A stretch of 29,090 bases of DNA, taken from NCBI GenBank assembly GCA_039820405.1, contig JBCBQC010000080.1, positions 1-29,090 of the forward strand, in the 5' to 3' direction. Origin of the DNA: CALLVY01 sp937899855. GTDB taxonomy: Bacteria; Bacteroidota; Bacteroidia; Chitinophagales; Saprospiraceae. The notes under the pieces are model-generated. The model was given only the letters and a program-made list of their open reading frames with translations, did no database searches and was not told where the DNA came from. Made by a program: the position numbers and the translations under genes. Shown here piece by piece: positions 16,001-22,671 of this stretch; positions within the stretch are counted from its first letter, which is position 1, and each line of letters opens with the position of its first letter.

Positions 16001-16371
16001 AGCAAAAACGACCCATCTGGAGTTTGGTGCATGCCCAAGATTTCATCGTCTCCTCGGCCACCATAATACTGATGGATCAAGGGAGTAGAATTGCCCCCCA
16101 TAGCAGTCGGTGCAGTAGCAGTAGTGGGATTGGGGAGTACACTCAAAAAGGCTTGTTTTTTACGATCAGCTGTAGTCGCAAAACCTGCAAAACCAATTTC
16201 ACCACTACGGGTCTCAATGATTACCTTGGCCTGGTCGGGTCCCTCCTTTTCGGATAGGTAGTCCAACTCAAAGTCGTATACCTCATTCGGCGGGACTGGC
16301 TTTAGGTAGGGAGAATGGAAACTGGTCAGTAGGAAGTATAGCAATAGTGGAAGGAGAAAAGGGGATTTCAT
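13036..16371 (-). CDS. Exported caspase-family (C14-like) protease with propeller-like and CARDB-like N-terminal regions
   Basis: This encodes 1111 residues. A short hydrophobic signal peptide (1 to about 20) is followed by propeller-like repeats of the GGxxDDE...DGSFLLVGYS type (about 100-410, at GGRGDDEI 104 and GGNRDDIL 164) and two CARDB-like Ig modules (about 428-535 and 545-645). A linker with a further beta module (about 690-795) leads to a caspase-like domain (about 800-1095). The latter starts HYIGLGVPYQDLR, carries the catalytic His in VGSFHGR (His890) and the catalytic Cys in MIDACFSA (Cys957), and continues with VYVLASA. The usual SGHG is replaced by SFHG. There is no T9SS sorting domain and no lipobox, so the expected location is the periplasm, the same side as the TPR part of its neighbour. 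It is the last gene of a three-gene operon with the membrane anti-sigma-like protein (58-base gap) and the sigma factor. Substrate unknown; the neighbour is an obvious candidate. Confidence 0.85.
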   Translation of the reverse strand: MKSPFLLPLLLYFLLTSFHSPYLKPVPPNEVYDFELDYLSEKEGPDQAKVIIETRSGEIGFAGFATTADRKKQAFLSVLPNPTTATAPTAMGGNSTPLIHQYYGGRGDDEILGMHQTPDGSFLLVGYSEGQFNDDGSGPGSGAKDAWIIKTDAAGNIIKDTLLGGNRDDILHRIYAIGGGNYVAVGEKAGKMWVVKFDENLRTVVDRQFRFGRATAVARRATSLGILGGHDDSVMLFEVDDSLNLQRSIHSSGYWRVRQAIFDPADLLYEATADRYLVAAAYRGVESVGLKILSIAPSNAPRTKEQVVYSYDERADELPVALLRDPRGGFWLAGKTKSIPDGTSVFNPLLLRLTADWKEQVVLEEAYLRQTIGGEVAHLSWGRDEDLLLAGSKRMRQRRSDDAWVAKLSRQMVSPTMSPPLELEFAALRLEHSDRDSILMPGVESLVVVKVKNVSDHPAKGLFAQLDVAPELPGLLHLRRQQLPVLKKGQSYRMEIPIRGGENLVSSSTQIRVRVHDPQSGMAFLSPESLLLQTQAGPFPILRFQGLTPVLTDSNPPYREEVITQTVYIKNYGGATARSVGVRINFPYLVDPVGAQLIQIDSVASGERLAVSFQFKAGVFYPYDKIRVSCVLYEEASSDYDYFSFDQGLNPLPVFESPGGEFISHPSPSWLRYPGGQGRLSPLWYDPLASGVEWAYDAATLDSLTEGKFELFDNYIVLKAQVRSPEALNTSDFSFYHHLKGAGDFRINDGCFDTLYRHGPNEYHYLAKVKLLNGWNELRLLVDKIGAQSTTIRIKFTPPKLHYIGLGVPYQDLRNTTKDVRDLCKPFVAQVKAGGPWQLYSRVDTHLLVREGQTTNQALQSFFEELAKHRTIAGQPVHNHDHLTFVGSFHGRTNQTLSDYSNQDSTFYLLASEYPTTLRWQEVAQLERNQRLDFNRVILQSLVGLNCNRTFLMIDACFSARVAWASRKYSDQRKPFFDQLALGRTINAAIPQKVYVLASAVNLSWEGNGNGYLVGAILDAFSGEAYTVRERAGKRQIKRQNAKGENRKSLPNNTWISMRELYQFCFERVDLCSYSQQIVVVAPQQLEEFPVFMVKKTSQRPEDCECERKGK

Positions 16372-16429
16372 GCTTCGTTCTTTTGAATGATAAAAAAAGA
16401 ATAGGGGTTTGGTCGATGTATGCTAATGC

Positions 16430-17434
16430 TTAATGCTGGTAGTCATGTAGCGCATGCTGTTTCAAAGTTTCACAGGAACTAACAAATCGATAATTCGAGC
16501 AGTCCTCGTCGGCCAAGATTTCGAACTGTTGTCGAGCCCGTTGGGGGTCTCCCATCTTTTCGTAGCAAAGTCCGAGGTGATAGACCACCGTGTAGTATTC
16601 AAAGGGCAATCCGTAGGAGCCCTCGTCGATGAGCTGCTGTAAAATACCTTCGGCTTGAAGCAATTGGCTGGCCGAGGGCTTGGCAAGATTGACGATACAG
16701 GAAGCTTTAAGGAAAGGTAAGTGCTGGTCGTTGGGCGTAATTTCCAGGAGGGCATCACTCGCATCAATGGCCTCGGAAAATCTTTGCCTTTCCACAAGTT
16801 GGTTGATCTCTTGGAAGGCGGAGCGCAGCGATTTTCCAGCGCCACCGGTCCCCGATTTATCACTCTTATCTGCTCCGATGATCACTGCCAAGTGAGCCGT
16901 ATAAGTATCGGTAGATACCCATTTCGCCATTCGACTGAGGTAAAGATAGCCTCCTACTCCCAGCAAGAGTGGAATCAAAAACGTAGCGGCAATGCAGCGC
17001 CAAGGGCGGGGAGCAAGCGAGCGTACAATGGCTTGCGGCCTTGGTAGCGTGAGAGCTTGATCGTCTTGTTTTTCATTGCGAGTACTTCCCCGTCTTTGTT
17101 CCGCTAGATCGCTCATCGCTTGATCGAGCGCAAGTTCAAAAATGAACCGGTTTTTAAACTCGGTATCCCGATGGATTTTTTGCTTAAATTCGGAGTAACG
17201 GGCCCGCCCCAAACGGCCATCTACCAATTTGACAATGTCTTCTTCCTCCGCGGTCCATTCCTCGTCCGCCTCCGCATCCTCCTTTTCCCACAATAAATCC
17301 TGGTAGTCCGCCAGGGCCTGACGCAAGTCTTTCCGTTCGGCCAGCTCCGCCTCGAATTGCGCCCGATCGCTTTTGGAGAGTTCTCCCGCCAGATAGGCGT
17401 CGATCATGGCGGTATTAGAGTTATACTTTTCCAT
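16430..17434 (-). CDS. Single-pass membrane protein: anti-sigma-like N-terminus, periplasmic TPR-like C-terminus
   Basis: This encodes 334 residues. The cytoplasmic part (1-145) has two similar helical segments: IDAYLAGELSKSDRAQFEAEL (about 11-31) and DIVKLVDGRLGRARYSEFKQK (about 66-86). Each is followed by a D/E-x-x-x-R/L stretch. This is the pattern of anti-sigma domains (xxYLxGxLSxxExxxFExxL) in duplicate, but without the zinc-binding HxxxCxxC residues. One transmembrane helix follows (about 146-166, AATFLIPLLLGVGGYLYL) with Arg and Pro before it, so the N-terminus is inside. A Gly/Ser-rich linker (about 187-203) leads to a periplasmic TPR-like region (205-315, ending YHLGLCYEKMGDPQRARQQF). 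It lies 40 bases after the sigma gene and 58 before the caspase gene. It most probably holds the sigma factor at the membrane, in the way FecR-type proteins do, though it has no FecR domain. That role is inferred. Confidence 0.8.
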   Translation of the reverse strand: MEKYNSNTAMIDAYLAGELSKSDRAQFEAELAERKDLRQALADYQDLLWEKEDAEADEEWTAEEEDIVKLVDGRLGRARYSEFKQKIHRDTEFKNRFIFELALDQAMSDLAEQRRGSTRNEKQDDQALTLPRPQAIVRSLAPRPWRCIAATFLIPLLLGVGGYLYLSRMAKWVSTDTYTAHLAVIIGADKSDKSGTGGAGKSLRSAFQEINQLVERQRFSEAIDASDALLEITPNDQHLPFLKASCIVNLAKPSASQLLQAEGILQQLIDEGSYGLPFEYYTVVYHLGLCYEKMGDPQRARQQFEILADEDCSNYRFVSSCETLKQHALHDYQH

Positions 17435-17447
17435 TGATTTTGATTTG

Positions 17448-17461
17448 TGCAGCTTGCTGCA
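17448..17461. repeat. Short dyad between sigma and membrane-protein genes
   Basis: TGCAGC TT GCTGCA is a perfect six-base dyad around two bases, in the 40-base gap between the sigma gene stop and the ATG at 17434. As RNA it could form a small hairpin that tunes translation of the second gene. It may also be chance. Confidence 0.3.
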
Positions 17462-17474
17462 GATTGAAAATGTT

Positions 17475-18941
17475 TTAGTTATTCATAAAATAATTGCGGA
17501 ACCATTGGAAGTCTTGGCCGCCAGGCTGTTCCCCCGACCGAGCGGAAGGGTAAGTTTGGGTGCCATCGTAAGCGATCACCAAAGGACTCAAAGCGCTGCG
17601 TCCCACTTTTTCAAGGGCCGCATCGGGAGAATAATGACGGGAGGATAACCACCGGAAACCACTATGGTGGACCGTCAGCACCAACCAACCAAAGGCGTTA
17701 TCTGTAGATGGGAAAGGGCCATTGGGAGTGGCGAGTAAGTGTACGTTTTTCTCGAAGAGAAAGTTTAAGCCCTGCCAAAACTCCGTTAGGGCTGTGCCAC
17801 GGCCAATGTCGACAAATAGCCCCAGTTGGTGGCGGACGCTATTGTCACAGTAGCGACACAGGACCGAAGGATCACCAAGGGAGAGTTTTTGTAAACCCTT
17901 TTCCTGCGTACTCCACTGGATGCTCCCGATGATACCACTGATCTTGGGAAACAAAATCTTACCAAGGTATTTTCTCAACTTTTGAATATCCCGATAAATC
18001 CATTGGCGGGCCTGATTTTTTCCAGTCAGCTTCTCAAACTGAGCTACCATTTCTTCTACGGAATGGTCTCCAAAATAGCGCACGAATAAAATGGTCAAGC
18101 GCTTTTGATCAATCCTTATTCCGGGGTACAGGATCTCGCCGGGGGCCAGGTGCTCCAGTTTGTATTTGAGATGGTAGAAGATCAACTTGCGTAGAAAGGC
18201 CAGTGATTGAACGTCGCTGTTTTCCAAGTCCAACTGATCCAAGTCACTTGCCATAGTGTTGGTCTCCGCAATATTTTCATCCAGTTCTTCCGTTTTCCTT
18301 TGCTGGTCGTAGTTCTTGATTTTCAGGTTCCGTACGATTGATTGTAGAAAAGTCTCTACGCCACAAAACAGTCGAAAATCTTCATCCCCCAATTTAAACT
18401 TCAGCTCCACCATGGCATCTTGGATGTATTCTCCAAATTTATCTCCACACCGATCGGTAAAGTTATCGTATAGTGCTTGCCAAGCGGGGGCATCACCATC
18501 TCTTAATCGCTTTAATAGCTGGCGCTCCGGATGCTCCGCCAACCAGGGTAAATACTCCTCACAGCGGAGCCGTAGCACTTCCCTCATGGTCCAGTCCTTT
18601 TCGTTCGGCTGCTGCCCACTCTTCCACCGGCGACGAGCCTGTCGGACCTCTCGATCCAAAGCGTACTTGAACAACAATTGAAATTCATTGAAATCAATGG
18701 TCTCCGCACCTTCAACGGTGGCTTGTAGCTTCAAAAAGTGCTGATCCCAGGTGTGATGCTCCGCTCGTTCGATCATCTTTTGGCGTAAGCGTTTGCTCCA
18801 TTCTTTTTTACGGAGTTGTTGGGGCTCCAATTCCGCCATCGCCTCGCGAGCACTGCCCCGGATGATCGTGTGGTCAAGGCGGTATACGAATGCAATTTCG
18901 GTGAGGTACTTATCGGTTAGTTCTTCGTCAAAATAATTCAT
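17475..18941 (-). CDS. Long sigma-70-family (ECF-like) factor with N- and C-terminal extensions
   Basis: This encodes 488 residues, more than twice a typical ECF sigma factor (about 170-200). The middle resembles sigma region 2 (about 138-220: LLKRLRDGDAPAWQALYDNF, a DAMVELKFKL segment and FLQSIVRNLKIKNYDQQRK, the usual ...YLxxIxRNxxIDxxRK pattern). It also resembles region 4 (about 278-328: RLTILFVRYF, then a helix-turn-helix ending IYRDIQKLRKYLGK). The first 135 residues are charged and helical. The last 150 residues (about 340-488) are not part of any sigma domain I know and carry a CRYC motif (362-365) and a low-charge, Trp-rich tail. It is the first gene of the sigma / anti-sigma-like / caspase operon. 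Upstream (18942-19097) there is no exact TAnnTTTG; the closest is TAATTTG, one base short, at 19038-19044. The sigma match is moderate and region 4 is the weaker part. Confidence 0.7.
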   Translation of the reverse strand: MNYFDEELTDKYLTEIAFVYRLDHTIIRGSAREAMAELEPQQLRKKEWSKRLRQKMIERAEHHTWDQHFLKLQATVEGAETIDFNEFQLLFKYALDREVRQARRRWKSGQQPNEKDWTMREVLRLRCEEYLPWLAEHPERQLLKRLRDGDAPAWQALYDNFTDRCGDKFGEYIQDAMVELKFKLGDEDFRLFCGVETFLQSIVRNLKIKNYDQQRKTEELDENIAETNTMASDLDQLDLENSDVQSLAFLRKLIFYHLKYKLEHLAPGEILYPGIRIDQKRLTILFVRYFGDHSVEEMVAQFEKLTGKNQARQWIYRDIQKLRKYLGKILFPKISGIIGSIQWSTQEKGLQKLSLGDPSVLCRYCDNSVRHQLGLFVDIGRGTALTEFWQGLNFLFEKNVHLLATPNGPFPSTDNAFGWLVLTVHHSGFRWLSSRHYSPDAALEKVGRSALSPLVIAYDGTQTYPSARSGEQPGGQDFQWFRNYFMNN

Positions 18942-19097
18942 GGCTAATAGGTTTTCTGGTCGGATAAATCTTCATTTTTACCCATTAATACCGTGGCGGT
19001 CGGAGCGTTACGCTTTTTTCTCCATTTTGATCCTAAGCAAATTACAACAATAAACTTTCAATACCATGAAATTTACCAATAGGTTGCCCCAAAACAC

Positions 19098-19130
19098 CAG
19101 CAGGACTCTTGCGTCGCAAGAGTCCTGCTG
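19098..19130 (-). terminator. Perfect 16-pair hairpin, terminator of the adhesin/PorE-like operon
   Basis: CAGCAGGACTCTTGCG (19098-19113) and CGCAAGAGTCCTGCTG (19115-19130) are perfect complements around a single central base, so in RNA the inner pairs would open to form the loop. The element lies 39-71 bases downstream of the minus-strand PorE-like gene and is followed on that strand by GTGTTTTGG. It separates this operon from the sigma operon further along. Confidence 0.8.
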
Positions 19131-19168
19131 ATTAATTCGTTGGGCTATCGAGGGGAGGATATCCGCTC

Positions 19169-21673
19169 CTACTCCCACACAAACTGCCGCTTGGGATTGG
19201 CCCGATCCACCTTCTCCGGCCCGTTGTCCAAATACCGGACCCGAACCTCCTCCGCCTCAAAACGCAAGACCTTGATCTCCGTCCGCCGGTTGTACTGGTG
19301 CTCCTCCTCGCTACAATCCACGAAGTTGCGACAACTGTTGCGCAGCATCCGCTCGCCGTAGCCCCGCGCCACCAGGCGCCGCGCATCAATCCCCTGAGCC
19401 ACCAAATACGCCACCGCCGCTTCGGCCCGCCGCTGCGACAAACGCTCGTTGTATCCCTCCGTACCCCGCGCATCCGTATGCGAGGCCAACTCCAGAGTCA
19501 TGCTGGGATAAGCCCGCAGCAAAGCCACCACCCGATCCAAGTCGACCGCCGCTCCCGAGCGAATCGAGGCCTGGTCAAAATCGTAGTAGATGTTCTTCAA
19601 TTCAATCACCGTTCCCACCTCCAGCGACTGCCCCTGCTTATTGAGGTCGCTCAACAAACCGTCGAAGCGATTGCCCAATGCCAGTTGGACGCGGAGCGGT
19701 TCGGCCCGCTGACAATCCAACTGTAGGGTACTCAGTGTTTTTTTATCGCGCTCGAAGTGAACTTTCTCGCCCGTCACCACAAATTCACAGTCACAGGGCA
19801 AACAGGGAAAGAAAAATTGGCCCTGTGCATCCGACAAGACCTCGTAATCTTCGCCCGTACACAAGCTGGTCAATTTCACGGTGGCCTTAGGAATGGCATT
19901 GTGGTACTCGCGGTGGACCACCTCGCCTTCCAGTGCCGGACAATTTTGCGCCACCAGGGGGATGCACCACTCAAAACCCTGCGTCCAGTCGGGCGATTCG
20001 GCCAAAAAGCGCTGCTCCGCCAGCTGGTAACCCGACTTGCGCGCCACCACCCGGTAGTAAGAACCGGGGCGCAGACTCATCTCAAAACGCCCCTCCGCAT
20101 CGGTGCGGTACTGGTTGCGCTCGGGGCGTTGCTCCTCGGCACCTGCCGGCATCCGCCGTTTCAAACTCAGCAAGAATTCTTCCCGCTGTGCCGTCGGCGT
20201 CAATTTTACGACGTAGTCTTCCGCTACTTGCTCATCACGGCCCGTTGGCTCCGCCGCTTCCTCCACAATCACCATCTCCACGTCCGACAGGCGCTGTCCC
20301 CCATCCGCAGCGTAGGCACAGATCTGGGCGCTCATCTCGCGCAGCTCGGGCTCAGCGCTCGGGGGCGGCATTTTAAAATGGTAAATGTCGTCTTGTCCCA
20401 AACCTCCCGGGCGGGCCGAAGTGAGGTAGCCCTCGTTGCCGGGAACGTTGAGGATAAAACCAAAGTCGTCCTTGGGCGAGTTGAAGGGAGTGCCGATGTT
20501 GCGCGCGGCTTGCCACTGCTGCTGGGCATCCCGCTGAGTGGAGAAAATATCCAATCCCCCTACCCCACCCCAACCGTCGGAGGCAAAGTACAGGGTGCCG
20601 TCGTCGTGGATAAAGGGGAAAACCTCATTGCCCGAGGTATTGATCTCGGGACCCAAGTTTTGGGGAGCCGACCACTGCCCACCTTCAAAAACGGAGACGT
20701 ATACATCCATCCCCCCCTCCCCTTCGGGCCGATTCGAAGCAAAGTACAAACGCCGGCCGTCGGCCGACAAACTCGGGTGGCACTCCTCGTACTCATCGGT
20801 ATTGAAAGGCAGTTCGGTGGCCTCCGTCCAGCCCACCTCGCTACGCTGGGAAGAGTAGATTTTCAACTTCATCACTCCTCGCTTGCTGTTGCGGCGTTTG
20901 CCGCGGTTGTAGTTGTTGCGGGTAAAGAAAATTTGCTGACCGTCCTTGCTAAAGGTGACCGGCCCCTCGTGATACTTGGTGGTAATTTGGTAGGAAAATT
21001 CTACGGGAGTACTCATCGTCTCCGCTTCCTGTTGCCGGGCGTAGTACAGGGCCATAAAATGATCGTCGATCCAGATGTCTTTTTGTTCCACCACCCGGTC
21101 TACATCGCCCCGCGTCGATACAAATACGATGCCTTCTTGGTAATAGGTCGGACTAAAGTCCAGGCGCTCGGTGTTGATGTCGCGTACGTTGACCAGCTCT
21201 ACCTCCCGGTGCTGTAGGCGATTCATTCGGTCGATGGCCGCAGCGAGCAGGGCGCCCCGACGGTCTTGGCCGTCGCCGCCCATCAGTTGGTCATAATGCA
21301 AGTACTGCTCCCGAGCCGCCATCAAACGGCCGTTGCTTTGGAGGGCCTGGGCGTAGTGCAAGACGTGAATGGGCTTCTGGGACAAGCGGACCACCTCGGC
21401 GTACCATTTCTCCGCATTCTCGGTATCGTGATTGAGGCGGTAGCTGTTGGCGATGCGCTCCATGGCCTCCAGGTCGATGACGCTGCCCTCGTACAAGGGA
21501 ATCGACGCCTTAAAGCCCAGGTCCTGGTAAAGCCGGTCCGCTTTTACTTTGGCTGCTTTGGGCGAGAGATCGTCGCAGCAGTTCTCCTCGGCGGGCAATT
21601 GTGCATCGAGCACCGTAGGACCGGCTAGTAAACAACCGAGGAGGATCAAGAGGGTGGCCAGATTTTTCATCAT
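19169..21673 (-). CDS. PorE-like OmpA-family protein (TPR, beta-propeller, regulatory-like domains, OmpA)
   Basis: This encodes 834 residues. Visible in order: signal peptide (1 to about 24); TPR-like helices (about 37-130); a WD40/PD40-type beta-propeller (about 165-435) with GPVTFSKDGQQIFFTRN, HPSLSADGRRLYFASNRP and FPFIHDDGTLYFASDGWGG blades; two carboxypeptidase-regulatory-like modules (about 445-560 and 575-665, each TD-or-SD-A-x-G-x-F followed by aromatic strands); and an OmpA peptidoglycan-binding domain (about 688-805, YYDFDQASI, SHTDARGTEGYNERLSQRRA). This order matches PorE of the T9SS, which sits in the periplasm and links the trans-envelope machinery to peptidoglycan. It follows the PorP/SprF gene by 16 bases, as in many adhesin loci, so it probably anchors this particular export module rather than the core complex. 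Two ATG codons in tandem (21671-21673 and 21668-21670) are both possible starts. Confidence 0.88.
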   Translation of the reverse strand: MMKNLATLLILLGCLLAGPTVLDAQLPAEENCCDDLSPKAAKVKADRLYQDLGFKASIPLYEGSVIDLEAMERIANSYRLNHDTENAEKWYAEVVRLSQKPIHVLHYAQALQSNGRLMAAREQYLHYDQLMGGDGQDRRGALLAAAIDRMNRLQHREVELVNVRDINTERLDFSPTYYQEGIVFVSTRGDVDRVVEQKDIWIDDHFMALYYARQQEAETMSTPVEFSYQITTKYHEGPVTFSKDGQQIFFTRNNYNRGKRRNSKRGVMKLKIYSSQRSEVGWTEATELPFNTDEYEECHPSLSADGRRLYFASNRPEGEGGMDVYVSVFEGGQWSAPQNLGPEINTSGNEVFPFIHDDGTLYFASDGWGGVGGLDIFSTQRDAQQQWQAARNIGTPFNSPKDDFGFILNVPGNEGYLTSARPGGLGQDDIYHFKMPPPSAEPELREMSAQICAYAADGGQRLSDVEMVIVEEAAEPTGRDEQVAEDYVVKLTPTAQREEFLLSLKRRMPAGAEEQRPERNQYRTDAEGRFEMSLRPGSYYRVVARKSGYQLAEQRFLAESPDWTQGFEWCIPLVAQNCPALEGEVVHREYHNAIPKATVKLTSLCTGEDYEVLSDAQGQFFFPCLPCDCEFVVTGEKVHFERDKKTLSTLQLDCQRAEPLRVQLALGNRFDGLLSDLNKQGQSLEVGTVIELKNIYYDFDQASIRSGAAVDLDRVVALLRAYPSMTLELASHTDARGTEGYNERLSQRRAEAAVAYLVAQGIDARRLVARGYGERMLRNSCRNFVDCSEEEHQYNRRTEIKVLRFEAEEVRVRYLDNGPEKVDRANPKRQFVWE

Positions 21674-21689
21674 TGCAAGTTTGAAAGAA

Positions 21690-22616
21690 TTAGAAATAAC
21701 GGGGATTGGTCAAACGCTTGGGATTGTGATCGAAGCAATACTGGAGGAGCAGTTCGTAGGTGCCGTTGTTGACCCGACGGAGCTCGGACAGCGTAAAGTC
21801 GTGCGCGATCCCGGCCCGCAGACTCGGACTGATTTGGTACTGCAAAATCCCGTCAATCGAATCGCCAAAACGGTAGGAGACGCCCATCCAGAATTTTTTG
21901 TAAAAGATAAAGCTGGCGTTGAGGTCCAAGTCGAGGGGGGAATTGCCGACGTATTTAAACAGGAAGGAAGGCAGCAATTGAACGTTGTCCGACAAGGAGG
22001 TCACCATTCCCCCCATGAGGAAAAAGTGCTTGCGGTCCTTGGGAATGATGTCGATCAGTGCCTGGTCCTCTAGCTCAATACGGGGCCGGGTCAGGTTCTG
22101 CGCCGCAAAGCCCAGGTAGAACTTGGGCGTGCTGTAGTAGATTCCCGCCCCCACGTTGGGATGAACGCGACTGCGATCGGTCACCGTGGGCAGGCCCTGA
22201 TCACCGATGTCAAAGGCTTGCAGTTCTTCCCAGTTGACGCGAAGGTACTTGAGCTCGCCCTGTAGCCCAATGCTCAGGACCTGTCCGAAGCCCAAATCCA
22301 TCCGGTAGGAATAGCTCATCGCCACGCTGTGGTGCTTGGTAATCGTAATGTCGTCGCGAACCAGGCTAAGTCCCACTCCAACCCGGTTTTTAAAAAAGGG
22401 CATGTGTGCACTGACGGTTTGCGTATTGGGTGCCCCCTCCAGCCCCACCCACTGGCTTCGGTACAAGGCGGTCAGACAGAGGTGATCCTGACTTCCCGCG
22501 TAGGCCGGATTTTGGACCAATTTGTTGGACATAAACTGACTGAATTGGGCATTCTGTTGGCCGTGGGCCGCCACCATTACCCCCAGCAGCGAGAGGGTAA
22601 AAATAATTTTTCTCAT
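21690..22616 (-). CDS. PorP/SprF-family type IX secretion outer-membrane protein
   Basis: This encodes 308 residues, the usual size for the family. The signal peptide ends at AAHGQ, then the signature QFSQFMSNKLVQNPAYAGSQ and ALYRSQWVGLEGAPNTQTVS appears unaltered. The remaining sequence alternates as beta-strands (RVGVGLSLVRDDI, AMSYSYRM, VGAGIYYSTPKFYLGFAAQNL, LRAGIAHDFTLS) and ends with an aromatic strand, consistent with an outer-membrane barrel. It lies 55 bases after the giant adhesin and 16 bases before the PorE-like gene, the standard adhesin-SprF-PorE arrangement. In flavobacteria, SprF is needed to bring SprB to the cell surface, so this copy most probably serves the giant adhesin. 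It is closer to the family norm than the copy at 11959-12969. Confidence 0.93.
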   Translation of the reverse strand: MRKIIFTLSLLGVMVAAHGQQNAQFSQFMSNKLVQNPAYAGSQDHLCLTALYRSQWVGLEGAPNTQTVSAHMPFFKNRVGVGLSLVRDDITITKHHSVAMSYSYRMDLGFGQVLSIGLQGELKYLRVNWEELQAFDIGDQGLPTVTDRSRVHPNVGAGIYYSTPKFYLGFAAQNLTRPRIELEDQALIDIIPKDRKHFFLMGGMVTSLSDNVQLLPSFLFKYVGNSPLDLDLNASFIFYKKFWMGVSYRFGDSIDGILQYQISPSLRAGIAHDFTLSELRRVNNGTYELLLQYCFDHNPKRLTNPRYF

Positions 22617-22671
22617 TGTGTAGTTTTTTCTCGTAAAGTAGTGTTGAGCTCCAGCTCCCGATGATCAGCGC

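Noticed and set aside
17079..17092. GCGAGTACTTCC inside the anti-sigma-like gene, matching 12 bases of the hairpin arm at 1-14
   Set aside because: It has no second arm nearby and encodes ordinary residues; a 12-base match in 29 kb is compatible with chance.
19066..19131. 21-codon frame (MKFTNRLPQN...) on the plus strand upstream of the sigma gene, after an A-rich tract
   Set aside because: Its last third is the terminator hairpin itself, it has no promoter match, and it points into the opposing PorE-like gene.
19757..21217. 486-codon open frame on the plus strand opposite the PorE-like gene
   Set aside because: It lies fully antisense to a gene with recognisable TPR, propeller and OmpA domains. 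Its translation has no recognisable domain and is rich in Arg, His and Gln, typical of a GC-biased shadow frame.
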